Shown here one piece after another: positions 8,238 through 16,000 of a DNA stretch of 64,000 nucleotides (positions within the stretch are counted from its first letter, which is position 1; each line of letters starts with the position of its first letter). Both the position numbers and the translations under genes were made by a program. Where the stretch lies: assembly GCA_026419195.1 (NCBI GenBank), contig JANZZV010000003.1, positions 209,903 to 273,902 on the forward strand, read 5' to 3'. The stretch is from Fervidobacterium sp. GTDB taxonomy: Bacteria; Thermotogota; Thermotogae; Thermotogales; Fervidobacteriaceae. Below the pieces are notes generated by a model. That model had not been told where the DNA came from, did not search any database, and saw nothing but the letters and a program-made list of their open reading frames with translations.

Positions 8238-8606
8238 GTGAAGCCGAGACCAGATGATTTTTTGGAAAGGTCAAAGCATCTTCAAAAAATGAGCGATGAA
8301 GAATTAAATGCATACTTTTGGCACCTTGTGGAAAAAGTTGTCGATCCGCTTGTAGAGTTAGCACGCACACACACAACACCATCTATCGAACGATCCGTCT
8401 TGCTGAGAATGGGATTCAATAGTCTTGAAGCAAAAAAACTTGTTGACATGATTTTTGAAAGGGGTTTACTCGGAAAAGGCGCTGGTCACATTGTATGGCG
8501 AATTGCAAAAGAACATAGTATTGATTATATTGAAGCAGGCAGAAGGATGATTGATGGTGAATACTGGGACGAAGTTGATAGGATTTTTAAAGGGGTGAGT
8601 AGATGA
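8238..8606 (+). CDS. oraS: D-ornithine 4,5-aminomutase, small subunit
   Basis: OraS is the small subunit of the B12- and PLP-dependent mutase that moves the terminal amino group of D-ornithine from C5 to C4, giving 2,4-diaminopentanoate. The 122-residue, mainly helical protein begins KPRPDDF, the typical opening of this family, and includes LEAKKLVDMIFERGLLGKGA. It starts at GTG 8238 with AAAGGAGG eight bases upstream. Its stop overlaps the oraE start, which fits a fixed one-to-one complex. Without the neighbouring oraE it would be hard to name. Confidence 0.9.
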   Translation: MKPRPDDFLERSKHLQKMSDEELNAYFWHLVEKVVDPLVELARTHTTPSIERSVLLRMGFNSLEAKKLVDMIFERGLLGKGAGHIVWRIAKEHSIDYIEAGRRMIDGEYWDEVDRIFKGVSR

Positions 8607-10816
8607 TGGATAAACTTGATCCAATGCAACCGATAGATATAGAAGAAATATTAAAAGATTTGGATAAATACAGACCAAGGCGTAGAGGTTGGACTTGGAG
8701 AAAGAAGCTACCTGAAGGCACCAAAATTGATAAATACGAATATTACCAGATAAGTGAACCTTTGAAAAAAAGTATACCATTGCCAGCTGCACACTATTTT
8801 AATAATATCGATCCTCAACCTGACGTCGTTATCACGTCAGAAATAGCATCTGGAAGATTTGAAGATGATGTTAGACGTATGCGGATGGCAGCATGGCATG
8901 GTGCAGATCACATAATGGTCATACGTACACTTGGTCAGTCACATTTCGACGGCTTGATAGAAGGAACTCCGGAGGGTGTTGGCGGTATACCAATTACAAG
9001 AAAACAAGTTAGGGCAACGCGTAAAGCATTAGATTTAATAGAAGACGAAGTTGGTCGACCAATAAATTTCCATAGTTACGTTTCTGGTGTCGCAGGTCCG
9101 GAGATAGCTGTCCTGTTCGCAGAAGAAGGAGTTAACGGAGCACATCAGGATCCTCAATATAACGTTCTTTACAGGGGAGTTAACCCTGTTCGGTCATTTG
9201 TAGATGCTGCGGTCGCAAAGAAAATAATGGCATGGGCTGGTATGCTACAAATAGATGGTGCGCACAACGCAAATGCCTCAGCAAAACTTGCTTGGACAGT
9301 CATGCCAGAGCTGCTTGTTCAACACGGTATAAATTGTATGTACTCTGTTAAAGTAGGTATGCCAAAAGAAAATATCGCGCTTTCCACAGTTCCACCAGTT
9401 ATAGCTCCACTACCAGAAATGAGAATTGATTTGCCATATGCTGTTGCACTTAGAGAATTATTCGAAGGTTATAAATTCAGAGCCCAAATGAACACGCGAT
9501 ATATTGAATCCGATCTTTTTGATGCAACGCGTGTACACGTTATTAACGCTATGCTTTCAAGACTTACAAGCGCCGATTTACAATCAACAATAACACCAGA
9601 TGAAGGTAGAAATGTACCTTGGCATATAAACTCTATAAGAGGAGTTGAAACGGCCAAACATACACTATTGGCACTTGATGGCATAAAAAAATACGTTAAG
9701 ATAGATCAAGAAGCAATAAGAGAAAAGGTAAGAGAACTTAAAATGAGAGCCATCCTTATGCTTGAAGAAATAATAAACATGGGTGGATACTTTGAAGCAC
9801 TTGAGGCTGGTATGTTCGTTGACAATGGATATTATCCTGAAAGATTTGGTGACGGAATAGCCAGAAAGAAAGACGGTGAACTTGCGGCTGGCACGGTAGT
9901 ACCGCGGGACCCAGATTACATGGCACCTGTTTGTGAGCATTTTGGATATAACAATTTACCAACTGAAATAGAAAAACCTTGTGATCTCATTGGCGGTTGC
10001 ACATTTCATAATCCGGAAAAGATACAATTCATTGACGAGCTTGACGAAACTGATAATGTTAACCTAAGGCTCGAGCGAATTAAGGATATGAAAAACAGAA
10101 AGGTTGTAAAACCTGAAGTAGAATGGTTCTCAGATGGCTGGATTCAAATAGATATGACATTCTCTTTACCAGAAGAATATGCAGAAGCTGCCGCACTTGC
10201 AGTCTGTGAAAAACTCGGCTTGGAAGAACCAACAATAATTGCAAAGACAGTACTTCATCCAGCCGAAGGAACGTACGTTGAAATAAAGGCAAAAGTACCA
10301 TTTGAAATAAAAATTGACGAACTTCAACTACCCAAAAAACCAGAAGTATTAGCTGAAGAAGAACTATTCAGCTTTGTTGAAAAAAGACCTATAAAAGTTG
10401 TTGCAGCCACTGTTGGAGAAGACGAACATTCGGTTGGATTGAGGGAAATACTTGACATAAAACATGGTGGAATTGAGAAGTATGGTATTAAGTACACATA
10501 CCTTGGCACAAGTGTACCACCTGAGAAACTTATAGATGCAGCTATAGAAACAGGAGCTGATGCAATACTTGCATCTATGATAATTACACACAACGATGTG
10601 CACATAAAGAACATGAGAAGACTTAACGAACTTGCAATTGAAAAAGGTATAAGGGATAGAGTACTTATCATCGTTGGAGGAACACAAATAAACAATGATA
10701 TGGCAGTGGAGAATGGAGTCGACGCAGGATTCGGAAGAGGTACAAAAGGTATACATGTTGCATCGTTTATTGTTAAAAAGCTGAAAGAAAAAGAAAATAC
10801 CCAGCAAAATAAATAA
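8603..10816 (+). CDS. oraE: D-ornithine 4,5-aminomutase, large subunit (B12 and PLP)
   Basis: OraE catalyses the radical 1,2-amino shift on D-ornithine, using adenosylcobalamin and pyridoxal phosphate. The 737-residue protein has an N-terminal TIM-barrel (about residues 60-450), a middle linker domain and a C-terminal Rossmann B12 domain (about 595-737). The B12 motif DxHxxG is present as DEHSVG with H609, and K620 in IKHGG lies 11 residues later; this is the same spacing as the base-on histidine and the PLP-binding lysine of the Clostridium sticklandii enzyme. In the open state the lysine ties the two domains through PLP. Two adjacent ATGs (8603, 8606) are possible starts. It ends the operon just before a strong terminator. 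Confidence 0.94.
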   Translation: MMDKLDPMQPIDIEEILKDLDKYRPRRRGWTWRKKLPEGTKIDKYEYYQISEPLKKSIPLPAAHYFNNIDPQPDVVITSEIASGRFEDDVRRMRMAAWHGADHIMVIRTLGQSHFDGLIEGTPEGVGGIPITRKQVRATRKALDLIEDEVGRPINFHSYVSGVAGPEIAVLFAEEGVNGAHQDPQYNVLYRGVNPVRSFVDAAVAKKIMAWAGMLQIDGAHNANASAKLAWTVMPELLVQHGINCMYSVKVGMPKENIALSTVPPVIAPLPEMRIDLPYAVALRELFEGYKFRAQMNTRYIESDLFDATRVHVINAMLSRLTSADLQSTITPDEGRNVPWHINSIRGVETAKHTLLALDGIKKYVKIDQEAIREKVRELKMRAILMLEEIINMGGYFEALEAGMFVDNGYYPERFGDGIARKKDGELAAGTVVPRDPDYMAPVCEHFGYNNLPTEIEKPCDLIGGCTFHNPEKIQFIDELDETDNVNLRLERIKDMKNRKVVKPEVEWFSDGWIQIDMTFSLPEEYAEAAALAVCEKLGLEEPTIIAKTVLHPAEGTYVEIKAKVPFEIKIDELQLPKKPEVLAEEELFSFVEKRPIKVVAATVGEDEHSVGLREILDIKHGGIEKYGIKYTYLGTSVPPEKLIDAAIETGADAILASMIITHNDVHIKNMRRLNELAIEKGIRDRVLIIVGGTQINNDMAVENGVDAGFGRGTKGIHVASFIVKKLKEKENTQQNK

Positions 10817-10817
10817 A

Positions 10818-10852
10818 CCGAAAAGCTCCTTTCGGAGCTTTTCGGTTTTTTG
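10818..10852. terminator. Bidirectional terminator after oraE
   Basis: ACCGAAAAGCTCC-TTTC-GGAGCTTTTCGGT followed by TTTTTT. It closes the ornithine operon and, read from the other strand, can also serve the convergent gene at 10855. Confidence 0.9.
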
Positions 10853-10854
10853 AA

Positions 10855-11523
10855 TCACTGCAGTTCTTTAAAATTCACTATTTCTAATATATCACCTTTC
10901 ACTACTAATCCATATATCCTTTTCTTTGTCAAAAGTTCTATTGTCTTTTTTTTCATGTCTACCGCTGCATATATTGGTATTATCTCATAACCTGTCAGCT
11001 CTGGTAAAAAGTAATTAAGTTTACTTATCTTCTCTTCAAAATCCTCAATGTATTCTTTCTTATCTGGTTTGGCTTTCACCTCTACAACAAACGCTTTTTT
11101 CTTCTCCCTATTTAACGCAAGAATGTCTATCTCAAGATTGTCTCCTTCTTTCTCCACTTCTTTGTTCTTATCAACAACATCTGGTCTTATACCAAAATGC
11201 TTTTGAATACACATACTTATAGACGGAGCAAATATATCTTCGACAAGTGTACCAAGCCTGTTTGATAACTCTCCCCACTTCTTCTTCATCTCTTGAATTG
11301 TTTTTTCAAGACTTTTTATCATCCCTTTACCCCAATTTTTGTACTCTACCATCTCGTCTTTGAACAATTTCATTTCATCTTTAAATGCTCTCATTTCATT
11401 TTTGAATTCTTCCATCTCTTGTTTAAGTTCTTGTATCTCAATTTGTGTTTGTTGTTGGATATATAACACCCTTTTTATTGCCTCTTCAAGAGTATTTACC
11501 CTATCTTGTATTGTCGCTTTCAT
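10855..11523 (-). CDS. Coiled-coil protein with PD-(D/E)XK nuclease-like domain
   Basis: A 222-residue protein of the kind common in Thermotogales and some archaea, with unknown role. Residues about 5-85 are a long coiled coil with a repeating EMxxFKDEM-like pattern. Residues about 100-222 look like a Holliday-junction-resolvase-like PD-(D/E)XK domain: EIDILAL supplies the acidic residue and FVVEVKAK the ExK motif on the next strand. The ATG has GGGAGG eight bases upstream and an extended -10 box lies before it. It stands alone between convergent and divergent neighbours. A nuclease activity is inferred from the motif; DNA-repair, restriction or mobile-element roles are all open. Confidence 0.65.
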   Translation of the reverse strand: MKATIQDRVNTLEEAIKRVLYIQQQTQIEIQELKQEMEEFKNEMRAFKDEMKLFKDEMVEYKNWGKGMIKSLEKTIQEMKKKWGELSNRLGTLVEDIFAPSISMCIQKHFGIRPDVVDKNKEVEKEGDNLEIDILALNREKKKAFVVEVKAKPDKKEYIEDFEEKISKLNYFLPELTGYEIIPIYAAVDMKKKTIELLTKKRIYGLVVKGDILEIVNFKELQ

Positions 11524-11557
11524 TTTTGATTACCTCCCGGAACTTTTCTACATTTAT

Positions 11558-11566
11558 ATTATAACA
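11558..11566 (-). promoter_or_regulatory. Extended -10 promoter element of the nuclease-like gene
   Basis: The minus strand reads TGTTATAAT (TG-N-TATAAT) about 35 bases upstream of the ATG at 11523. No convincing -35 box is seen, which is common for extended -10 promoters. The remainder of the 301-base gap up to 11824 contains only the promoter at 11696 and no gene. Confidence 0.5.
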
Positions 11567-11695
11567 CATTAATTGTTATTTAATGTTATCTAAGAATATC
11601 CGAAATTTAGCTCAAAAAAGCAAAGCTTCTTTTGTTCTAAACGTTTTCAGATAAAATCAATGCTCAATATAGTTTAAATCCCTATTTCCTAAGCT

Positions 11696-11723
11696 TTGCT
11701 TCAAGAAACCCAAGTGTTATAAT
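11696..11723 (+). promoter_or_regulatory. Promoter of the P5C dehydrogenase gene
   Basis: TTGCTT (11696-11701) and TATAAT (11718-11723) with a 16-base spacer. The leader is about 95 bases long. Confidence 0.55.
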
Positions 11724-11824
11724 TTAAGTGTAAGCTGATCACTTAGGCTTTATTTTTTACTGAAACATCAGCTAAATCTTTCGATCGATTGAAAAAACTA
11801 CGAAACCAGGGGGGGATAGCGTAC

Positions 11825-13402
11825 ATGTCTTACGAAGTAACTGACTGGACAGTTATACCACCTTTTACCAATGAATCGGTCACCGACTTTTCAAGACCTG
11901 ACAATGAAGAAAAGATGAAAGAAGCATTGCAAAAAGTCTCAACCGAATTTGGTAGAGAGTACGACATTTTTATAGCAGGTAAACCTTACAAAACCGAAAG
12001 AAAGATCAAATCTATAAATCCGAGCAAGTTTGACGAAATCGTTGGATATGTTAACAGTGCCAACGAAGAACTCGCTGAAAAAGCGCTTGAGAGCGCATGG
12101 GAAGCCTTTAAATTTTGGAGTAAAACACCTGCACATGTGCGAGCTGAGTATTTATTAAAAGCAGCCAAGAAAATAAGAGAAAGAAAGTTTGAATTTGATG
12201 CTTGGCTTGTATATGAAGTAGGAAAGAATTGGTTAGAAGCTGATGCAGATGTTTCGGAGGCAATTGATTTTCTTGAATTCTACGCGAGAGAAATGTTACG
12301 CTACGCATCTGAACAACCGTTAGTTAGAATTCCCGATGAGAAGAATGAACTCAGATATATTCCGCTTGGCGCTGGTATAATTATCCCACCTTGGAACTTT
12401 CCACTCGCAATATTGGTTGGAATGACAAGTGCAGCCATAGTTACAGGAAATACGGTGGTACTAAAACCAGCAAGTGATAGTCCAGTTATTGCGGCAAAAT
12501 TTTTCGAAGTCTTACAGGAAGTAGGTTTACCAGATGGAGTCGTTAACTTTTTACCTGGAAGTGGCGCACTTGCAGGTGAATTTCTCGTTAAACATCCAAA
12601 AACAAGATTCATTAGCTTCACAGGTTCTAAAGATGTGGGACTAAGAATAAATGAGCTTGCTGCAAAAGCACAGCCTGGACAGATTTGGATAAAAAGAACT
12701 GTATTAGAAATGGGAGGTAAGGATGCAGTCGTTGTTGATGAGACAGCAGACCTTGATGCTGCGGCAGAAGGAATAGTCGTAAGCGCGTTTGGATATCAAG
12801 GTCAGAAGTGCAGTGCAGGTAGCAGAGCAGTGATAGTAAAGGAAGTATATGATTTGGTCATAGAAAAAATTTTGGAACGCATGGCTAAGATAAAAATGGG
12901 AGACGTAAGGTACAAAGAGAATTGGCTCGGACCTGTGATAAATAAGAGTTCGATGGAAAAGATTTTAGCTTATATAGATATAGGGAGAAAAGAAGGCCAA
13001 CTCATTTGGGGTGGAAATGGAAAAGAAGAACTCGGTGGTTACTTCATAGAACCGACTATTTTCAAAGATGTTCCATGGAATGCAAGAATTGCTCAAGAAG
13101 AAATATTTGGACCTGTGCTTGCCATAATAAAAGCAGAAGACTTTGAAGACGCCATGACAATAGCAAATGCAACTGAGTACGGCTTAACAGGATCATTGTA
13201 CAGTAAAGACAGAAAAAGAATCGAAAGAGCAAAGGAAGAATTTCATGTTGGTAATCTTTACTTCAACAGAAAATCAACGGGTGCATTAGTTGGAGTGCAT
13301 CCATTCGGTGGATTTAACATGTCAGGTACTGATAGCAAAGCTGGAGGAAGAGATTACCTTGGATTGTTCCTTCAAGCAAAGGCAATAAGTGAAAAGATAT
13401 AA
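11825..13402 (+). CDS. rocA: 1-pyrroline-5-carboxylate dehydrogenase (aldehyde dehydrogenase family)
   Basis: This 525-residue enzyme oxidises glutamate semialdehyde (from 1-pyrroline-5-carboxylate) to glutamate with NAD, the last step of proline and one route of ornithine/arginine use. It shows the family's IPPWNFPLAI segment, the catalytic glutamate in LEMGGKDA, the catalytic cysteine in GYQGQKCSAGSR and EEIFGPVLA near the C-terminus. The long N-terminal extension (about 35 residues before the conserved core) matches the P5C dehydrogenase subgroup rather than general aldehyde dehydrogenases. The start at ATG 11825 follows GGGGGAT; a longer in-frame start at 11789 lacks a site. No proline dehydrogenase is adjacent, so ornithine could be the source of P5C; that is inference. 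Confidence 0.88.
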   Translation: MSYEVTDWTVIPPFTNESVTDFSRPDNEEKMKEALQKVSTEFGREYDIFIAGKPYKTERKIKSINPSKFDEIVGYVNSANEELAEKALESAWEAFKFWSKTPAHVRAEYLLKAAKKIRERKFEFDAWLVYEVGKNWLEADADVSEAIDFLEFYAREMLRYASEQPLVRIPDEKNELRYIPLGAGIIIPPWNFPLAILVGMTSAAIVTGNTVVLKPASDSPVIAAKFFEVLQEVGLPDGVVNFLPGSGALAGEFLVKHPKTRFISFTGSKDVGLRINELAAKAQPGQIWIKRTVLEMGGKDAVVVDETADLDAAAEGIVVSAFGYQGQKCSAGSRAVIVKEVYDLVIEKILERMAKIKMGDVRYKENWLGPVINKSSMEKILAYIDIGRKEGQLIWGGNGKEELGGYFIEPTIFKDVPWNARIAQEEIFGPVLAIIKAEDFEDAMTIANATEYGLTGSLYSKDRKRIERAKEEFHVGNLYFNRKSTGALVGVHPFGGFNMSGTDSKAGGRDYLGLFLQAKAISEKI

Positions 13403-13428
13403 GCTTTAAAGCTTTTGACCAAACAAAA

Positions 13429-13456
13429 GCGGCTCTTTTTAAGGGAGCCGCGTTTT
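13429..13456 (+). terminator. Terminator after rocA
   Basis: GCGGCTC and GAGCCGC form a stem around a 9-base A/T-rich loop, followed by GTTTTG. The T tract is short. Confidence 0.65.
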
Positions 13457-13494
13457 GTAAGTTATTCCATAATTCCTTAAGAGGTGATTAAATT

Positions 13495-14841
13495 ATGGAT
13501 TTTTTGGAAAATCCAACACCGGAAGACATCAAAATTGAAATTTTACGGGGAAATTTAAAAAAGGCGGAAAACAAAATAAAAGAAAGACTCGAATATAAAA
13601 TACCCCCCGGTCTAAGTAAAAAATTGCATTTTGAGCTTTTTAGAATAAAAACCTTGCGAAAAGTTTACAGTTTAACTGAAAAGGAAGCATATGAAATACT
13701 TAAGAAAAATCTGCGCGGTTTAACAAAAAAAGAGTTTGAAAGATTAACCTACGAAAACGTTTTAGACTGGATGTACGTAGACGGTGTTAAATTTTACGAA
13801 AATCGTTTTGACAGTAACCTGTTTTTTAACCACCATGAATTTAGAGATAGACGGAAAATGACAAAAAACGTTAGACAAACAAAGAAGCGCAAAAGAATAG
13901 TAGACAACTCGATTTCAAAAATAATTAGAAGTGGAAAAGCAACAAAATATGAAGTGCAAGCTAAGATTTCCATAAAAAGAAAAGAACCGATCAGTGAAAA
14001 GGTTCGCGTGTGGTTGCCTTTCCCAAAAGAAGGATTTCAACAACACGATGTAAAACTTATATCAGCAAGTCATGAATTTTTCATTTCACCAAACGATGTC
14101 GGACAGAAAACAATTTATATGGAAGGAAAAGATACTGAGGAATTCTACGTGGAGTTTTCTTACAAAATTTACGAATGGATAGGTACTAAGAGACTTTGCA
14201 CAGATTTGCCGTCTAGTCAAGACTTATCTGAGAAACCTCCACACATAAGATTCACCCCATATCTGTACAACTTGTTAGATATTATATTCCATGGAGAGGA
14301 TTTAAAAAACATGGATGATACAGCAAAAGCAAGACGAATATATGATTTTGTAACACTAAACGTGAATTATTCTTATGTTTTACCATATATTATGTATGAT
14401 AACATACCTGAATATGTGGCTACTGTCTTCAAGGGAGATTGTGGTTTTCAAGCCCTTCTGTTTATAACTCTATGCAGAATGGTAGGAATACCGGCAAAAT
14501 GGCAATCTGGTTGGAGTGTCACTCCTATCAGTGCTTCTCCACATGATTGGGCTCTTGTGCACTTAGAGAAGTATGGATGGGTACCTGTTGATCTCTCGTT
14601 TGGTGGTGGCAGGAGAGATAATGAAAACTTAAGACTATTTTACTTTACTAACCTCGACGGCTTTAGAATGTTTGCTAATACAGATTTTCAGGATGACTTT
14701 ATTCCAAAAAACGTGTCTTGGAGACAAGATCCATACGATAACCAATTAGGTGAAATGGAAATAATAACAAAACAGGAAGATGGATATGTACTTGACACTG
14801 AAAGTACGATAAATGTTCTAAAATTCGAAAAAATTGAATAA
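13495..14841 (+). CDS. Transglutaminase-like domain protein
   Basis: A 448-residue protein with a helical, basic N-terminal half (about residues 1-155) and a transglutaminase-like papain-fold domain (about 270-400). The catalytic triad is visible: C316 in GDCGFQA, H350 in PHDWALVH and D366 in PVDLSFGG. Such domains in bacteria usually act as cysteine proteases or amidases rather than as cross-linkers. There is no signal peptide, so it is probably cytoplasmic. It is followed 16 bases later by a dipeptide epimerase, which suggests a shared role in degrading peptides, perhaps recycled wall peptides; this pairing is the main hint of function. Substrate unknown. Confidence 0.8.
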   Translation: MDFLENPTPEDIKIEILRGNLKKAENKIKERLEYKIPPGLSKKLHFELFRIKTLRKVYSLTEKEAYEILKKNLRGLTKKEFERLTYENVLDWMYVDGVKFYENRFDSNLFFNHHEFRDRRKMTKNVRQTKKRKRIVDNSISKIIRSGKATKYEVQAKISIKRKEPISEKVRVWLPFPKEGFQQHDVKLISASHEFFISPNDVGQKTIYMEGKDTEEFYVEFSYKIYEWIGTKRLCTDLPSSQDLSEKPPHIRFTPYLYNLLDIIFHGEDLKNMDDTAKARRIYDFVTLNVNYSYVLPYIMYDNIPEYVATVFKGDCGFQALLFITLCRMVGIPAKWQSGWSVTPISASPHDWALVHLEKYGWVPVDLSFGGGRRDNENLRLFYFTNLDGFRMFANTDFQDDFIPKNVSWRQDPYDNQLGEMEIITKQEDGYVLDTESTINVLKFEKIE

Positions 14842-14857
14842 AATTAGAGGTGATAGC

Positions 14858-15889
14858 ATGGCAAAGATCAAATCCGTGAAATTCAAACTCAACACATTTG
14901 AATACGTAAAGCCGTTTCACATAACAAACAATATATCATACGACACCCAAAATATCGAAGTTATACTTGAACTCGAAAATGGTGTTGTTGGTTACGGTGA
15001 AGCTTCTCCTTCTTTTAGAGTGAATGGTGAAAAGGTACAAGCTTTGATGGCTCTTGAAGACGTTGTCCGTGAAATGGTAGTAGGTATGGACGTCAGAGAA
15101 TATCGAAAGATATTTGATATAACAGACTCTTTAAAATTTGCAACAAGTATTAAAGCAGCTGTCCAATATGCTGTTCTCGATGCTTTCAGTGAAGAGATAG
15201 GTGTACCGGTGTATCAGATCCTTGGCGGCGCAAAAAGAGAACTGGAAACAGACTACACAATTAGCATAGGTTCTATAGAAGAAAGGTTACAAGATGCAAA
15301 ACAAATTGTTGAGCAGGGATATAAAGTAATAAAGATAAAAGTAGGAGAGAATTTAGAAGAAGATATACAATCTGTTATTGCGATACATAACATTAGTAAA
15401 GGTTGTAAATACATAGTTGATGCAAATACTGGTTACACACCGAAACAAGCTGTGAAGTTTGTGACAGAAATTTACAGGGAAGGTATTGATATATCCGTAT
15501 TCGAACAACCTGTGGCTATGACGGATATTGAGGGATTAAAGTACGTAAGGTGGAACTCACCATTCCCTGTTGCTGCTGATGAAAGTGCTCGCACAAAATA
15601 CGATGTAATGAGACTTATAAAAGAAGAAGCTGTGGATTATGTCAATATAAAACTTATGAAATCTGGTATAAGCGATGCGCTTGCAATTGTTGAAATAGTT
15701 AAGGCGGCAAATTTAAGGTTAATGATCGGTTGTATGGCAGAATCAAGCCTCGGTGTAAACCAAAGCGTACATTTTGCACTCGGAACTGGTGTATTTGATT
15801 TCCATGATCTTGACAGTCCACTGATGTTGAAAGAACCGCAATTTAGAGGGAAATACAAAGTAGAAGGAAGTTTGTACAAAATGGGATGA
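14858..15889 (+). CDS. Dipeptide epimerase (enolase superfamily, Ala-Glu epimerase type)
   Basis: A 343-residue muconate-lactonising subgroup enzyme that inverts the second residue of dipeptides such as L-Ala-D-Glu. The acid/base lysine pair appears as KxK in IKIKVG (about residue 160), the metal ligands in VDANTG, FEQPV and AADES, and the second catalytic lysine in NIKLMKSG. The ATG at 14858 follows GAGGTGA; an in-frame ATG at 14834 lies inside the previous gene and lacks a site. Thermotogales relatives of this enzyme accept several L-Ala dipeptides, so the exact substrate is not fixed by sequence. Its partner is the transglutaminase-like protein upstream. Confidence 0.85.
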   Translation: MAKIKSVKFKLNTFEYVKPFHITNNISYDTQNIEVILELENGVVGYGEASPSFRVNGEKVQALMALEDVVREMVVGMDVREYRKIFDITDSLKFATSIKAAVQYAVLDAFSEEIGVPVYQILGGAKRELETDYTISIGSIEERLQDAKQIVEQGYKVIKIKVGENLEEDIQSVIAIHNISKGCKYIVDANTGYTPKQAVKFVTEIYREGIDISVFEQPVAMTDIEGLKYVRWNSPFPVAADESARTKYDVMRLIKEEAVDYVNIKLMKSGISDALAIVEIVKAANLRLMIGCMAESSLGVNQSVHFALGTGVFDFHDLDSPLMLKEPQFRGKYKVEGSLYKMG

Positions 15890-15909
15890 AAAAATTTATG
15901 CATATACCT

Positions 15910-15937
15910 TTGTATAACATAAAGTTTGTGATATAAT
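15910..15937 (+). promoter_or_regulatory. Promoter upstream of the hydrogenase-like sensor gene
   Basis: TTGTAT (15910-15915) and TATAAT (15932-15937) with a 16-base spacer; about 65 bases before the ribosome binding site at 15995. Confidence 0.55.
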
Positions 15938-16000
15938 TAATATATATCAATATTTTGAATACTGCTTTCAAAAGAATCTTTAATACTTACCTTCTGGGGG

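Noticed and set aside
8820-8840. CTGACGT-N7-ACGTCAG inverted repeat within oraE
   Set aside because: Only seven pairs, within ordinary coding sequence and without a T tract; most likely chance.
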